The notes: a model not told the origin generated them from the letters alone. DNA of 49,152 bases from Candidatus Omnitrophota bacterium (GCA_021108075.1 JAIORP010000002.1:1-49152), one strand, 5' to 3'; shown: positions 8,496 to 17,010, counted from the stretch's first letter. Numbers and translations are program-made.

Positions 8496-8927
8496 TTATC
8501 GGCAGACATAAGATGTTTTAAAATACCCGCCTGATTCAACTTTGTATTTTATATAATGCCCCTCAACGATAATTCGTCCTAAGTCAGGATCATACGTTTC
8601 ATGTTCAGGAATATATTTTCTTCTCCACTCATATTGAGGAACCCATATGTCATGATAACAATTTAAATTCTTTGCATAGTACTTTCTTCGACGGTGATGT
8701 TTTGCGGATTTTCTTTTATTACGATGCTTTCTTTTGTGGACATAGTGTTGTTCTTTATCAATCCCTGTCATATTCCCGATGATATCAATTTCTCCTCTGC
8801 TGAAAATGCGCAAGCCTTCGATAGCCGTTAATATTTTTCCGGCCTTATCCCAGTCACTTGCATAACTTGGGACTATCATGACGAATAATAAGGGAACGAT
8901 CATAACTCCTGTGAATACTTTTTTCAT
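8496..8927 (-). CDS. Secreted basic protein of unknown function
   Basis: 143 residues. A signal peptide (MKKVFTGVMIVPLLFVMIVP, cleavage near YAS) is followed by an amphipathic segment (DKAGKILTAIEGLRI, GEIDIIGNMTGI). Then comes a very basic His/Arg/Lys stretch (residues 65-85) and a Tyr-rich C-terminus with IWVPQYEWRRKYIPEHE and IIVEGHYIKYKVE. I know of similar small exported proteins with this WVP-Y-W-KKYIP end but no function. AAAGGAG precedes the ATG by 7 nt. It is monocistronic between an ECF-type promoter (8991-9019) and a terminator (8441-8475), which suggests it belongs to the regulon of the ECF sigma at 10095. Confidence 0.8.
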   Translation of the reverse strand: MKKVFTGVMIVPLLFVMIVPSYASDWDKAGKILTAIEGLRIFSRGEIDIIGNMTGIDKEQHYVHKRKHRNKRKSAKHHRRRKYYAKNLNCYHDIWVPQYEWRRKYIPEHETYDPDLGRIIVEGHYIKYKVESGGYFKTSYVCR

Positions 8928-8990
8928 AATGAAGCTCCTTTCCTGGTTTAAATAATTGATGTTTTCTTTCAGCCCTGGCTTTCATTATGA

Positions 8991-9019
8991 TAGACACCCC
9001 CCGGTCATTTTACGTTGCA
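8991..9019 (-). promoter_or_regulatory. ECF-type promoter for the basic secreted protein
   Basis: On the minus strand TGCAAC - 17 nt - TGTCTA. The AAC core of the -35 and the GTCTA -10 are typical of ECF sigma promoters. The same TGnAAC-N17-TGTCTA arrangement occurs at 10956-10984 in front of the operon encoding the ECF sigma factor. The predicted start is near 8984, leaving a leader of about 57 nt. Confidence 0.7.
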
Positions 9020-9142
9020 ACTTTTTATAAATTCATTAAAAAACCTTCAAACAGCTTCAAAGATGAGCCGAGGAGACATAAATAACGACAGGACATAATA
9101 ATAGAACCATCAAAAGGAAATAAGGAGATACTCAGAAAAGGA

Positions 9143-9598
9143 CTATTCCATCATCTCTAAAAAAATTTCATACTGTGCAGGGGTAAGAATGTCACGAATG
9201 GCCATGATGCCTTGAAGACGAATATCTGACAACTGCGACTGCAAACGATCGATTTGGGATTTAATCGTATCGATGCGATCCCGGTTAAGACTTCTTTTTT
9301 CTAATTCAATATTCAATTGTCTTTTTAAATTTGTGAGCTTTTGATTCAAATCCCTTATTTGGTCGTGATATTGAATACGATTCTTTTCTAACATCACTTT
9401 CTGTCTTTCCGTCAATTGAAGACGGTCATATATTTCATCCGGGGCAGATCCGCGTCTATTGCCCTCGCTTCTTTGAGCTGGCCTTCCTTCCCGACTTCTC
9501 TGGGCATAACCATCAAAACTCCAAAAAACGATAGAAATAAATACGCTGCTGATTAGGATAAATTGAATCTTTTTTTGCATTCTATTCATTCTTTTCAT
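9143..9598 (-). CDS. CpxP/Spy-like periplasmic sensor or chaperone
   Basis: 151 residues. A signal or anchor segment (about 10-32) leads into an all-helical domain with an LTERQKVMLEKN motif and a second LTPAQYEIF motif at the C-terminus: the two LTxxQ-type motifs of the CpxP/Spy/CnrX superfamily. A Q/R/K-rich coiled-coil middle joins them. It is the third gene of sigma-antisigma-CpxP, 15 nt after the anti-sigma gene. By analogy with CnrH-CnrY-CnrX it may sense periplasmic metal or misfolded protein and control the anti-sigma factor. The metal-binding His/Met clusters seen in CnrX are absent, so protein stress is the better guess. Confidence 0.8.
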   Translation of the reverse strand: MKRMNRMQKKIQFILISSVFISIVFWSFDGYAQRSREGRPAQRSEGNRRGSAPDEIYDRLQLTERQKVMLEKNRIQYHDQIRDLNQKLTNLKRQLNIELEKRSLNRDRIDTIKSQIDRLQSQLSDIRLQGIMAIRDILTPAQYEIFLEMME

Positions 9599-9613
9599 AC
9601 TTCAATTATGACT

Positions 9614-10108
9614 TTATAAAAAATATTTTTCAAGTCTTGTTTCTATTATCGTTTCTTCCAACTTATCAGAAGAACTGGTCTCAACCAGAAGTATAAAATA
9701 CTCAATTTGAGCCTCTTGATTATATCGAACGACTTTCTTCTGCCTCTGTTGATAAAAAAAGAACACAAACATCAAAAAAACCACCACTATCCCGCCAGAC
9801 AAAACAATCCGCGGTTGATTCCAGAAGTGAACAAAAGGTTGGAATATGCGATCTACTACGGAGGGCCTCTGCTCCAGGGAATCCAGTTGATCTTCAATGG
9901 ATTCCCATACACCCACAGGGGCGACGATATCCTCTCGCTCGTGTTCGAACGGTTTTACTGTGCAACCGACGGCCCGCGTATAAAAGGACTGCAATTCATG
10001 ATGCTGAGCGATAAGATCATCGATCTTCCGTTTCTCATCTGCGTCTAATCGACCATCAAGATAATCTGTCAAAATAATCTGTTTAACTTTTTCCTTATCG
10101 TAATTCAT
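9614..10108 (-). CDS. Membrane-anchored anti-sigma factor
   Basis: 164 residues. The cytoplasmic N-terminus starts with a helix-rich segment (IILTDYLDGRLDADEKRKIDD) typical of anti-sigma factors, but it lacks the HxxxCxxC zinc motif. One transmembrane segment (about 102-120) follows, and a short periplasmic tail ends the protein. It overlaps the end of the ECF sigma gene by 14 bp, so the two are translationally coupled. Together with the CpxP-like gene it forms a CnrYXH-like signalling unit. Assignment rests on position, topology and the N-terminal pattern. Confidence 0.82.
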   Translation of the reverse strand: MNYDKEKVKQIILTDYLDGRLDADEKRKIDDLIAQHHELQSFYTRAVGCTVKPFEHEREDIVAPVGVWESIEDQLDSLEQRPSVVDRIFQPFVHFWNQPRIVLSGGIVVVFLMFVFFFYQQRQKKVVRYNQEAQIEYFILLVETSSSDKLEETIIETRLEKYFL

Positions 10109-10655
10109 GCATAATCACCTCTTTTAAGGACATCATTTTTTCCCGCGCACGCATCACGCGGCTCCTGACGGTATTGACATTAATATTTAATGTCTGCGCA
10201 ATTTCTTCATAACTCATTTTTTCAATGCTTCTTAAGACGACGCATATCCGCTGCTCAGGATTTAACATGTTTAATAATCGATCAATGGCCTTTTGATAAT
10301 CTTCCTTAAACATATCCATGTTCTTTCTTCGTGTTTGATACTGTTCCGTTTCTTGATCCCTATAGGCTGCTAGCCGTTTTCGATTGCGCGACATCTTTTT
10401 CCGATAATTCAACGTCAAGTTCACCGCTATGCGAAAAATCCAAGTTTTCAAAGAAGATTCCTGCCGAAAATACTTTAATTTTTTGTATACCTGCAAAAAA
10501 ACATCCTGTGCTACTTCTTCAGCATCTTGTTCATGTCGAAGCATGCGCCAAGCCAGCCGATAAACAAAATCACCAAATGTGTCGTAAATAAATTTAAAAG
10601 CTTCCCGGTCTCCCTGTGCAGCTTTCTCAACAATATGTGGTGCAACCTCAAGCAT
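10095..10655 (-). CDS. ECF-family RNA polymerase sigma factor (first copy)
   Basis: 186 residues with sigma region 2 (FKFIYDTFGDFVYRLAWRML, DAEEVAQDVFLQVYKKL, SSLKTWIFRIAVNL) and region 4 (MLNPEQRICVVLRSIEKMSY, IAQTLNINVNTVRSRVMRAR). There is no region 1 or 3, as expected of ECF factors. The ATG overlaps an upstream out-of-frame ATG (ATGTATG). The gene lies in an operon behind the 70-codon gene at 10722 and in front of its anti-sigma and CpxP-like genes. The probable promoter (10956-10984) matches the one at 8991, suggesting autoregulation. A second paralogous triad is at 44.2-45.6 kb. Confidence 0.95.
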   Translation of the reverse strand: MLEVAPHIVEKAAQGDREAFKFIYDTFGDFVYRLAWRMLRHEQDAEEVAQDVFLQVYKKLKYFRQESSLKTWIFRIAVNLTLNYRKKMSRNRKRLAAYRDQETEQYQTRRKNMDMFKEDYQKAIDRLLNMLNPEQRICVVLRSIEKMSYEEIAQTLNINVNTVRSRVMRAREKMMSLKEVIMHELR

Positions 10656-10721
10656 ACATTTCGACCTAAATAGACATGTATTCGTTTTCTAAATTTAATA
10701 AACTCAACCTTAACCAGATTT

Positions 10722-10934
10722 TTACAGCCATATACTATCATAACAATCACCATAGAATAACAATATTTTCTTATGTTCAACGATATACAAAATAAATTGT
10801 CTTATTTCTTTAGGGAGAGCAACCCCTGTGGGGGCGGGAACGGCAACATAACCAAAACGGTTCTTGAGATAGAAGACACCATGATCAAAGTAATATATTT
10901 TGGGTTTGGACGATGCCTGATTGTTTTGAGCCAT
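10722..10934 (-). CDS. Small protein with DUF6515-like repeat, start of the ECF operon
   Basis: 70 residues. The stretch YYFDHGVFYLKNRFGYVAVPAP resembles the repeated Y-x-x-x-G-V-x-Y...GYVVVPPPVG pattern of DUF6515-type exported proteins, followed by GVALPKEI. No signal peptide is present, so it may be cytoplasmic or a shortened relative. The start is well supported: AAAGGAGG sits 7 nt before the ATG, and an ECF-type promoter ends about 15 nt further upstream. The sigma gene begins 66 nt after its stop, so it is probably co-transcribed with sigma, anti-sigma and CpxP-like genes. Confidence 0.65.
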   Translation of the reverse strand: MAQNNQASSKPKIYYFDHGVFYLKNRFGYVAVPAPTGVALPKEIRQFILYIVEHKKILLFYGDCYDSIWL

Positions 10935-10955
10935 AACAACCTCCTTTTACTTGTT

Positions 10956-10984
10956 TAGACAAAGCATAGGAGGAATCTGTTTCA
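10956..10984 (-). promoter_or_regulatory. ECF-type promoter of the first sigma operon
   Basis: On the minus strand TGAAAC - 17 nt - TGTCTA, with predicted start near 10949 and a short leader carrying AAAGGAGG. The match in sequence and spacing to 8991-9019 supports one shared sigma factor. Confidence 0.72.
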
Positions 10985-11055
10985 AAAAGTTTTCAATGAT
11001 GACTATTGCAGAGGAAGGAATACCCCGGTGGCAGACAAATATCCAGCAAGCTTCT

Positions 11056-11724
11056 TTACCTAACATGCTCTAAATAAACATTAAGAATAACATAACCGGT
11101 GAAAGTCGCCATAATTTGTATTTGCCAGGACCGGACATAGCCGATTCGAGGATATAAAAAATAAAAAAATGCGATAAAGACAAAGTAAAACAAAAAAATC
11201 ACATTATCCGTATCAAGGGTATCATGCAAAACAACGATAGCCAGCATTAAAACGACTAAAAACAAAAACGCATTAAAAATGTGGTAAAGCGTTTTTAAAA
11301 CCGGCTGGCCTTTTTCAATAATTTTATTTTTAACAACATAAAAAATGTCGCCTTGCCGGGGGCTATCCTCCATCATTTCGTAGGTATAAAATAATACGCC
11401 CCAATACTTTGGTAATCGCATTAAAAAGATAAAAACATTATCGCCAAAAGACTCTGCGAATAGAAAAAAATAAGAAATAATTTCCCAGGTCACATAAAAA
11501 ACAAAAAACATCCGCCAGAATTCCTTATGAAACAATTTGATTTCAAAAGCATATAAAGCGAACGCCAACAAACTGATACAATAAACACCATAGCTGACAT
11601 TATTAATCAATGAAAATTCAAGAGGGTTGTCAACGAGATGAAAACAACCCACTAAAATTAATAGCCATAAGTAAAACCTAAAAAACAACTTGTCTTCTCT
11701 TTCGTGGATGATCAATCGATACAT
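11056..11724 (-). CDS. Multi-pass membrane protein of unknown function
   Basis: About 222 residues with six or seven hydrophobic segments (for example LFFRFYLWLLILVGCFHLV, YGVYCISLLAFALYAFEI, FLFLVVLMLAIVVL, VIFLFYFVFIAFFYFLYP). I do not recognise the family. I chose the ATG at 11724, which has GGGAAGGA about 9 nt upstream and lies 4 nt after the oxidoreductase stop; an upstream in-frame ATG would run back into that gene. It is probably co-transcribed with the oxidoreductase. It could be a membrane partner for that enzyme, but nothing in the sequence shows this. Confidence 0.75.
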   Translation of the reverse strand: MYRLIIHEREDKLFFRFYLWLLILVGCFHLVDNPLEFSLINNVSYGVYCISLLAFALYAFEIKLFHKEFWRMFFVFYVTWEIISYFFLFAESFGDNVFIFLMRLPKYWGVLFYTYEMMEDSPRQGDIFYVVKNKIIEKGQPVLKTLYHIFNAFLFLVVLMLAIVVLHDTLDTDNVIFLFYFVFIAFFYFLYPRIGYVRSWQIQIMATFTGYVILNVYLEHVR

Positions 11725-11728
11725 AAAT

Positions 11729-12940
11729 CTAATTCCTTCCCATAGGGATACGCCCATAATAACAACGCAATGGCTGCTGTTCCATCCCCAACAGACAATA
11801 ACAACAGTCTATACAACTTGATTGTGTTTGTTTTCCCGTCTTCATCTTTTGCACCAGACCCGGATCAATAATCAACGGCCGGCACAGCGATACGGCATCG
11901 GCACTGTCTTCTTGAAGTATAGTATGAATATCCTCCAAATTTCGGATTCCCCCGACTACGATAACAGGAATACGGACTATTTCTTTAATGCGCCTGGCAA
12001 AAGATACATTGTAATTGTAAACCGGTTTGGCATGCGGAATCACGGTGTCAGCTATGCCTTTTAGCATGAACGCGAAAAAAGGCGGGAATTTTTTATAAAT
12101 AAAATGATAGGCCAAAATGGCGTCAATGGGCACGTGTGGACAACGAGCGGTAAAAAAACCGTCTTCATAAAAACCGCAAGAAACCTCTATCCCACAACAG
12201 CCGACCTGCTCCAACAGCCCGGCAATCCCCAACGCTTCTTGAATCCGCATCCCTTTCGGTCGGTTATCATAAGCATTGATCTTAATCAAGACGGGATAAT
12301 CCCCGTATTGTCGTCGGGAGCGCTTATATATTTCTTTTATGATACGGAAGCGTCTGGATAAACTTCCACCCCATTGATCTTTACGTCTATTCGTGTAGGG
12401 AGACAAAAATTGTGCTAACAAATATCCATGCGCAGCATGTAACTGAACCCCGTCAAACCCAGCTTCTTTCGCGCGGCCGATCGCTTTGACAAAATTGTCA
12501 ATAATCTGCTCAATGTCCTGTTCACTTAATGCGATAGGACGGTCTTCCGAATATATTTTATCTTTCAACGCACTCGGAGCAACAGTTCTAAGTCCGGTTA
12601 TCTTTGAACGGGTTTGCCGCCCGCAATGGGCAATCTGGAGAATAAGGGCTGTTTGATGTCGATGAACAGTATCAACCAAACGACGATAGGCAGGAATTAA
12701 TTCATCCCGGTCGATCATCAACATTCCTAAAAAAGGACTTCTTCCATTAGGCTGAATGCCTGCATATCCTGTAATAATCGCGCCCACTTCTCCTTGAGCA
12801 AGTTTGATGTATATCCTGGTAAGTTGATCCGTTGGAGCACCCTCTTCGTCCGCCATGCCCTCATGCGTGGCGGAACGGATGATGCGATGTGGAATCGTCA
12901 GTGATCCGATTTTTAATGAAGAAAAAACAACTTGATCCAT
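11729..12940 (-). CDS. NADH:flavin oxidoreductase, old yellow enzyme family
   Basis: About 403 residues of FMN-dependent TIM barrel: IGSLTIPHRIIRSATHEG at the N-terminus, QIAHCGRQ, the catalytic HAAHGYLLAQFLSPYTN, RKDQWGGS, and VVGGIRN with the phosphate-binding loop. CIDCCYC at the C-terminus is a cysteine cluster as in the start of the iron-sulfur region of 2,4-dienoyl-CoA reductase-like members, but the long FAD/NAD domain of those is absent. Such enzymes reduce alpha/beta-unsaturated carbonyls or related compounds; the substrate here is unknown. I use the ATG at 12940. No ribosome-binding site is visible, and a perfect TATAAT ends 6 nt before it, so the message may be leaderless. Confidence 0.88.
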   Translation of the reverse strand: MDQVVFSSLKIGSLTIPHRIIRSATHEGMADEEGAPTDQLTRIYIKLAQGEVGAIITGYAGIQPNGRSPFLGMLMIDRDELIPAYRRLVDTVHRHQTALILQIAHCGRQTRSKITGLRTVAPSALKDKIYSEDRPIALSEQDIEQIIDNFVKAIGRAKEAGFDGVQLHAAHGYLLAQFLSPYTNRRKDQWGGSLSRRFRIIKEIYKRSRRQYGDYPVLIKINAYDNRPKGMRIQEALGIAGLLEQVGCCGIEVSCGFYEDGFFTARCPHVPIDAILAYHFIYKKFPPFFAFMLKGIADTVIPHAKPVYNYNVSFARRIKEIVRIPVIVVGGIRNLEDIHTILQEDSADAVSLCRPLIIDPGLVQKMKTGKQTQSSCIDCCYCLLGMEQQPLRCYYGRIPMGRN

Positions 12941-12946
12941 GCGAAT

Positions 12947-12952
12947 ATTATA
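12947..12952 (-). promoter_or_regulatory. -10 box directly before the oxidoreductase start
   Basis: A perfect TATAAT lies 6 nt before the ATG on the minus strand, so transcription would begin at or next to the start codon. No convincing -35 box is seen at 16-18 nt. This suggests a leaderless mRNA, as for rtcR. Confidence 0.45.
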
Positions 12953-13036
12953 CAAAAGAGAATGTCCCGCGAAAACGATTTTTTTATAAATGCCAAGTTA
13001 ACCAATTTTGAGTGATCACGTTCGGTTAAATGACTT

Positions 13037-14227
13037 TTATTTGTCTTTCAGAAAATCGCGGACAACACCGAGAAAATAATCCAGATGTTCCCGTGTCAAT
13101 TCCTGATGCACTCCAATATGAAGCCCATGATCAGCAACATATTCAGATTCAGGGAATTCACCAAGTTTATGGCCTAAATAGGCAAAACCTGGGCATTGAG
13201 TTGGCATGGACAAGAACATATGTCTAAAATCGATATTATTTTTCTTTAAATAATCCGCCAATTCGTCCCGAGTAAAACTGGCCCCATCGCAAACAGTCAA
13301 CGGGAAGGCGTGCGGACCAATCTGCTCATGACTTTCCTCTGTAAAGGTGAACAGATACTTTTCAAACTCCTTAAAATGTCCCATCAAATACAACAAATTA
13401 TGACGACGCTTTCCTAATATATCATCATATAACTCAATATTTCCTAATCCGATCGCAGCTTCCATCTCATTCATTTTGGCTGAGAAACCGATTCTTTCAA
13501 AGAAAAAACGCTTATCAACTCCGTCGACAATACGTTTGTCACATGTCACGGCCCCAGAGTTAAAGACACATTGCTCGCATTTGCAGAAACGGCCATGACT
13601 GCGCAAGGAACGCAACACATCTGCGTAATCATTCCGGTCCGTTGTCACGATCCCGCCTTCAACCGTAGAAATAATATGCGCCACGTACAGACTATACGCA
13701 GCCATATCTCCGATCGTTCCAATTTTTTTGCCCTTATATTTTCCTCCATGAGCTTCGGCCGCATCTTCAACAACACAAAGATTGTGACGTTTAGCGATAT
13801 CCATGATGGGATCCATATCAGCGGGCTTGCCCATCAGATGAACAGGCATAATCCCGCGGGTCTTTTCCGTTATCACTGCCTCAATTTTATCCGGATCAAT
13901 GTTCAATGTTTTTCGATTGATATCAACAAAAACTGGAGTGAAACCCGCTTGTAAAACAGCATTGCCCGTAGCCACAAAAGATAAAGCCGGAACAATAATT
14001 TCATCACCGCGTTCAGCTCCAAAATCATAGAGAACCGCCAAGGCCAAAGCATCGGCATCTGTTCCCGTACTCAAGGCAACCGCTGCTTTCGTTCCAACTA
14101 AAGCGGCGAACTTCTGTTCGAATTCCCGGACTTTATTACCCGATGACAGCCGGCCGCTATCAATCGCATCAATGACCAACTGTTTTGCTTTCTCTGTAAT
14201 AGAAATTGTTCCAAATGAATATTTCAT
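13037..14227 (-). CDS. DegT/DnrJ/EryC1-family enzyme with His at the PLP-lysine position
   Basis: 396 residues with the DegT fold: GRLSSGNKVREFEQKFA, the PLP-phosphate region STGTDADALALA, EDAAEAHGGKYKGKKIGTIGD with D155 for the PLP ring nitrogen, and a C-terminal domain. Where aminotransferases have the Schiff-base lysine before a TTGEGG-like loop, this protein reads YVAHIISTVEGG with H184. His at this spot defines PLP- or PMP-dependent sugar 3-dehydratases (ColD, RfbH/E1-type) rather than aminotransferases. An insert with CKCEQC (about residues 215-220) resembles the Cys-containing loop of RfbH-like proteins. AGGAGGAAG precedes the ATG. No other sugar-nucleotide genes are adjacent, so the substrate is open. 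Confidence 0.85.
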   Translation of the reverse strand: MKYSFGTISITEKAKQLVIDAIDSGRLSSGNKVREFEQKFAALVGTKAAVALSTGTDADALALAVLYDFGAERGDEIIVPALSFVATGNAVLQAGFTPVFVDINRKTLNIDPDKIEAVITEKTRGIMPVHLMGKPADMDPIMDIAKRHNLCVVEDAAEAHGGKYKGKKIGTIGDMAAYSLYVAHIISTVEGGIVTTDRNDYADVLRSLRSHGRFCKCEQCVFNSGAVTCDKRIVDGVDKRFFFERIGFSAKMNEMEAAIGLGNIELYDDILGKRRHNLLYLMGHFKEFEKYLFTFTEESHEQIGPHAFPLTVCDGASFTRDELADYLKKNNIDFRHMFLSMPTQCPGFAYLGHKLGEFPESEYVADHGLHIGVHQELTREHLDYFLGVVRDFLKDK

Positions 14228-14323
14228 TCTTCCTCCTCTCTTAAATACAGAACATCACCTTTGACCAACTTTTACAAAAAACAATTATATAAATAATTCT
14301 TAAATACCTCAACAATATAAATA

Positions 14324-14463
14324 ATACCAATTCCAGTGCATTCCTCGCAGCAGAGCTCAGAGGAATGCACTGGAATTCTACAAATAGAGAGTCCCCTTCT
14401 GATATTCTCGCCTTAGCGTCGAGAATATCAGAATTAAAATAGAATAATTAATAAATTCGGTAT
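14324..14463. repeat. Dispersed short repeat, copy A (long variant, two hairpins)
   Basis: Ends ATACCAATTCC...CGGTAT. Inside are a perfect 17-bp inverted repeat (ATTCCAGTGCATTCCTC and its complement) and a 13-bp one (CTGATATTCTCG type). The right part (GAATATCAGAATTAAAATAG) matches copy E. It fills most of the 300-bp gap 14228-14527, where I see nothing else. Confidence 0.75.
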
Positions 14464-14527
14464 AACCAGGACTTAAAGATGTCCCGTAGATGCTTTAATT
14501 GATCCTTTTCTAAACAGGATAAAAAGC

Positions 14528-15343
14528 TCATTCTAAAGGCCCGGAACCTGGTTCGAGAAGGCCCCCTTGCCTTATTGAGTTTTTCTTTTTCTCCAACAGA
14601 GACACAGCCTTCAGGTCTTTTAACCCACGATCTTTGCTTCCCGTATCCTGATCCTGTCCGAAATAACCGCTTTGATTTTGTTCCTTTTGATTATTCCCGT
14701 CGCTGTCCGAAGCCTGTTTCTTACCCGGCCAACCAGGCCCTAAGCCCTGATCCTCTTTCTGGCCTGCATCCGCATCCTTCGTCCCCCCACCTTTGCGCCA
14801 AGTGCCTCCCAGGCCTATACTGTCATCCGATGGAATAAAACTTGTTTGATCTTCGGGATCAAATGGAACATCCTCCTTCCCATCCATGAGAAATCTACTG
14901 CCAAAATCATCGCCCCGGCCAAACAACGGCCCCTTAAAACGCATTCCTTCAGGCAGGACCTTGACTTTTTCTTCACCCGGACGGGTCAAATCCTTGCCGG
15001 GCAGACCTTTTTGATTAAAGGCACCGGATGGACCTTCTTCTAAATCCGTCTTGCCTATTCCCTCTATTACTGGCATCGTGTTCACAGCCCCGTCCTTTTT
15101 ATTAAGGGTCTGCAGGGCTTGTGCTGCAGCATCGGGTGGTGAATATTGCTCTCCCCCGCCCCGCGGTTGTGGCATTAAAGTCTCAGGAAAGGTCAGGGCG
15201 AAAGGACCTGAGTCTCTCCGCGTTTCATCCTGAGATCCTCGACGATCAAGATTGAGGACAGCATCACCGGCCTGCGCGTCCATCGCATATGCGGAAATAA
15301 AAAAAACAGATAAAACAAAAAGCATTAACCGAAAAGACATCAT
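14528..15343 (-). CDS. Secreted low-complexity protein of unknown function
   Basis: 271 residues. A signal peptide (SFRLMLFVLSVFFISAYA, cleavage after about residue 25) is followed by a Gly/Pro/Asp/Lys/Gln-rich, largely charged sequence without predicted hydrophobic core: probably disordered. Short GG and DG clusters recur (RGGGEQY, GGTWRKGGGTKD). No homologous family is recognised. AAGGAAGCG precedes the tandem ATG. It appears monocistronic, downstream of the hydrolase on the same strand but separated by about 140 bp. Confidence 0.7.
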   Translation of the reverse strand: MMSFRLMLFVLSVFFISAYAMDAQAGDAVLNLDRRGSQDETRRDSGPFALTFPETLMPQPRGGGEQYSPPDAAAQALQTLNKKDGAVNTMPVIEGIGKTDLEEGPSGAFNQKGLPGKDLTRPGEEKVKVLPEGMRFKGPLFGRGDDFGSRFLMDGKEDVPFDPEDQTSFIPSDDSIGLGGTWRKGGGTKDADAGQKEDQGLGPGWPGKKQASDSDGNNQKEQNQSGYFGQDQDTGSKDRGLKDLKAVSLLEKKKNSIRQGGLLEPGSGPLE

Positions 15344-15484
15344 TTACGCTTCCTTGCTTAAAATGTTCAAAAAGGAATCATATCCAAGGTCATATTCTAC
15401 CCTAAAAAAAAGCTGATTGCGAGGGTTGTTTCAGGTGGGCGAACACATTGCGTGTTCAGCATATCAAGAGCGGATCCATTCTGA

Positions 15485-16783
15485 TCACATCGATCGGTCC
15501 TTGTGTCTCGCCAAAAAATTCAAAATACGGACCTCATAATCCCTGTCCGCTAATGTTGCGTAATGCCCGGCGGCATCGATCAGATACAACTCTTTTGGTT
15601 CACAAGCGGATTGATGCAGTTGATATGCCTCTTCAACAGGAATCATCCTGTCATTTTTTCCATGAATGATGAGCACGGGTTGATTCTTTAAATGTCTAAT
15701 CATGTCTTTCGGAGAATATTGTGTTAACGGGCATCCCGCTTCCACGCCAGCCCATATCAATCCCAACTCAGAGAGGCTCTGATATAAAAACTTTGGTACA
15801 AATCGCAACTGGGCGACGACTTTTTGGGCCATTGTCTTAAAATCAGCGAACGTCGAATCAACGATAACCCATTTGATACGGCTGTCTTGCGCAGCGGCCT
15901 GAATCATGGCCGCCCCTCCGAAAGAAACACCATAACCGATAATTCCGTTCGGATCGACGTCATTGCGCGTGATTAAATAGTCCAGCGCTGCTCGAATATC
16001 ACGACTTTCTTTATAGCCAAAAGACAATGTATGTCCCTGACTGTGGCCATGGCCTCGAAAATCAAAAATAAAGACATGATATCCCCATTCATGCCAAAGA
16101 CTGACCAAAGAGATAAAATTTGATTTGTTCGCGCCCAAGCCATGTCCGATAATGACCGTCTGCTGAGAAGAGGGCTGTGGGACAAACCAACCTTCGAGCA
16201 TCAAATGATCTTGCGTTTTAAAGCAAATGGTTTCATACTCCAAGTCTAACAGGTCTTTCGGATTAACCCGATCACCGATCTTGGGGCGATGAACCGAAAA
16301 AACCGCTAAAACATACGGTAAAATAATGAACGTCCAGAAACAAGCATACATCCCTATGAATATATATTTCCGATGCTTATTCTTTGCGTATCCACTCACC
16401 TTACGGGCCACTTTTTTAAAAAATTTTTGTAGCAGGGATAAAATAATCCCGATAGAAACCATAAAATACCCGGCCAGGAAAACCTCCCCCCACAAAATTT
16501 CTCCTGCCATCATATGGCTTAATCGCCAAAATACACCGATCAAAACAAGAGCGTAAAACAAGACACGTATCATATTCTTTTTCGTGAGCGCTGGACGAAT
16601 AACAGAAGGATAGCGAAAAACGATAAAAAGCATCGCAACGACAGGGACATTCATATAAATGATTTCGCTCCAACTGTTTATAAACCGACTAAAAAGACAG
16701 ACGGAACAAAAGCTCAACAAGATCGGACCAATAAGCCTTAGGACTAAAAAGAATTTTTTATTTTTCGAATACGATATCTGCAT
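15485..16783 (-). CDS. Membrane-anchored alpha/beta hydrolase
   Basis: 432 residues. About five hydrophobic segments occupy residues 1-165. The C-terminal half is an alpha/beta hydrolase of the BAAT/dipeptidyl-peptidase-like esterase type: oxyanion GHGLGANK, FDFRGHGHS, nucleophile S287 in GYGVSFGG, D378 in HGKNDRMIP and H407 in AAGHYATL. It is a likely serine esterase or peptidase facing one side of the inner membrane. The N-terminal membrane domain is unusually long for the family. A GAGTGT-G-ACACTC palindrome lies 21 bp upstream of the start. No clear ribosome-binding site is seen. Confidence 0.87.
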   Translation of the reverse strand: MQISYSKNKKFFLVLRLIGPILLSFCSVCLFSRFINSWSEIIYMNVPVVAMLFIVFRYPSVIRPALTKKNMIRVLFYALVLIGVFWRLSHMMAGEILWGEVFLAGYFMVSIGIILSLLQKFFKKVARKVSGYAKNKHRKYIFIGMYACFWTFIILPYVLAVFSVHRPKIGDRVNPKDLLDLEYETICFKTQDHLMLEGWFVPQPSSQQTVIIGHGLGANKSNFISLVSLWHEWGYHVFIFDFRGHGHSQGHTLSFGYKESRDIRAALDYLITRNDVDPNGIIGYGVSFGGAAMIQAAAQDSRIKWVIVDSTFADFKTMAQKVVAQLRFVPKFLYQSLSELGLIWAGVEAGCPLTQYSPKDMIRHLKNQPVLIIHGKNDRMIPVEEAYQLHQSACEPKELYLIDAAGHYATLADRDYEVRILNFLARHKDRSM

Positions 16784-16803
16784 TTTTTATCCGTTTCTCC
16801 CAG

Positions 16804-16816
16804 GAGTGTGACACTC
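16804..16816. promoter_or_regulatory. Palindrome upstream of the hydrolase gene
   Basis: GAGTGT-G-ACACTC is a perfect 6-bp inverted repeat, 21 bp before the hydrolase ATG. It could be an operator for a dimeric regulator. It is short, and chance is possible. Confidence 0.3.
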
Positions 16817-17010
16817 ATAAAATTCACCATTCAACCATATATCTGTCAAAATAGAAAACAAAATCACATCAACATTCCCGAATCACAAGGTCACGGCCGA
16901 ACAAAAATCCCTATTTCCAAAGAAAGTTACAATCCAACACATTGTTTATGTGCTATAATCTCATCTTAACTTTAAGTATTAGCATTCATCAATTGAAGCG
17001 ACAAAATATC

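Noticed and set aside
15426..15440. ECF-like TGAAAC upstream of the disordered secreted protein
   Set aside because: No TGTCTA or CGACT at 17 nt; only an AT-run follows.
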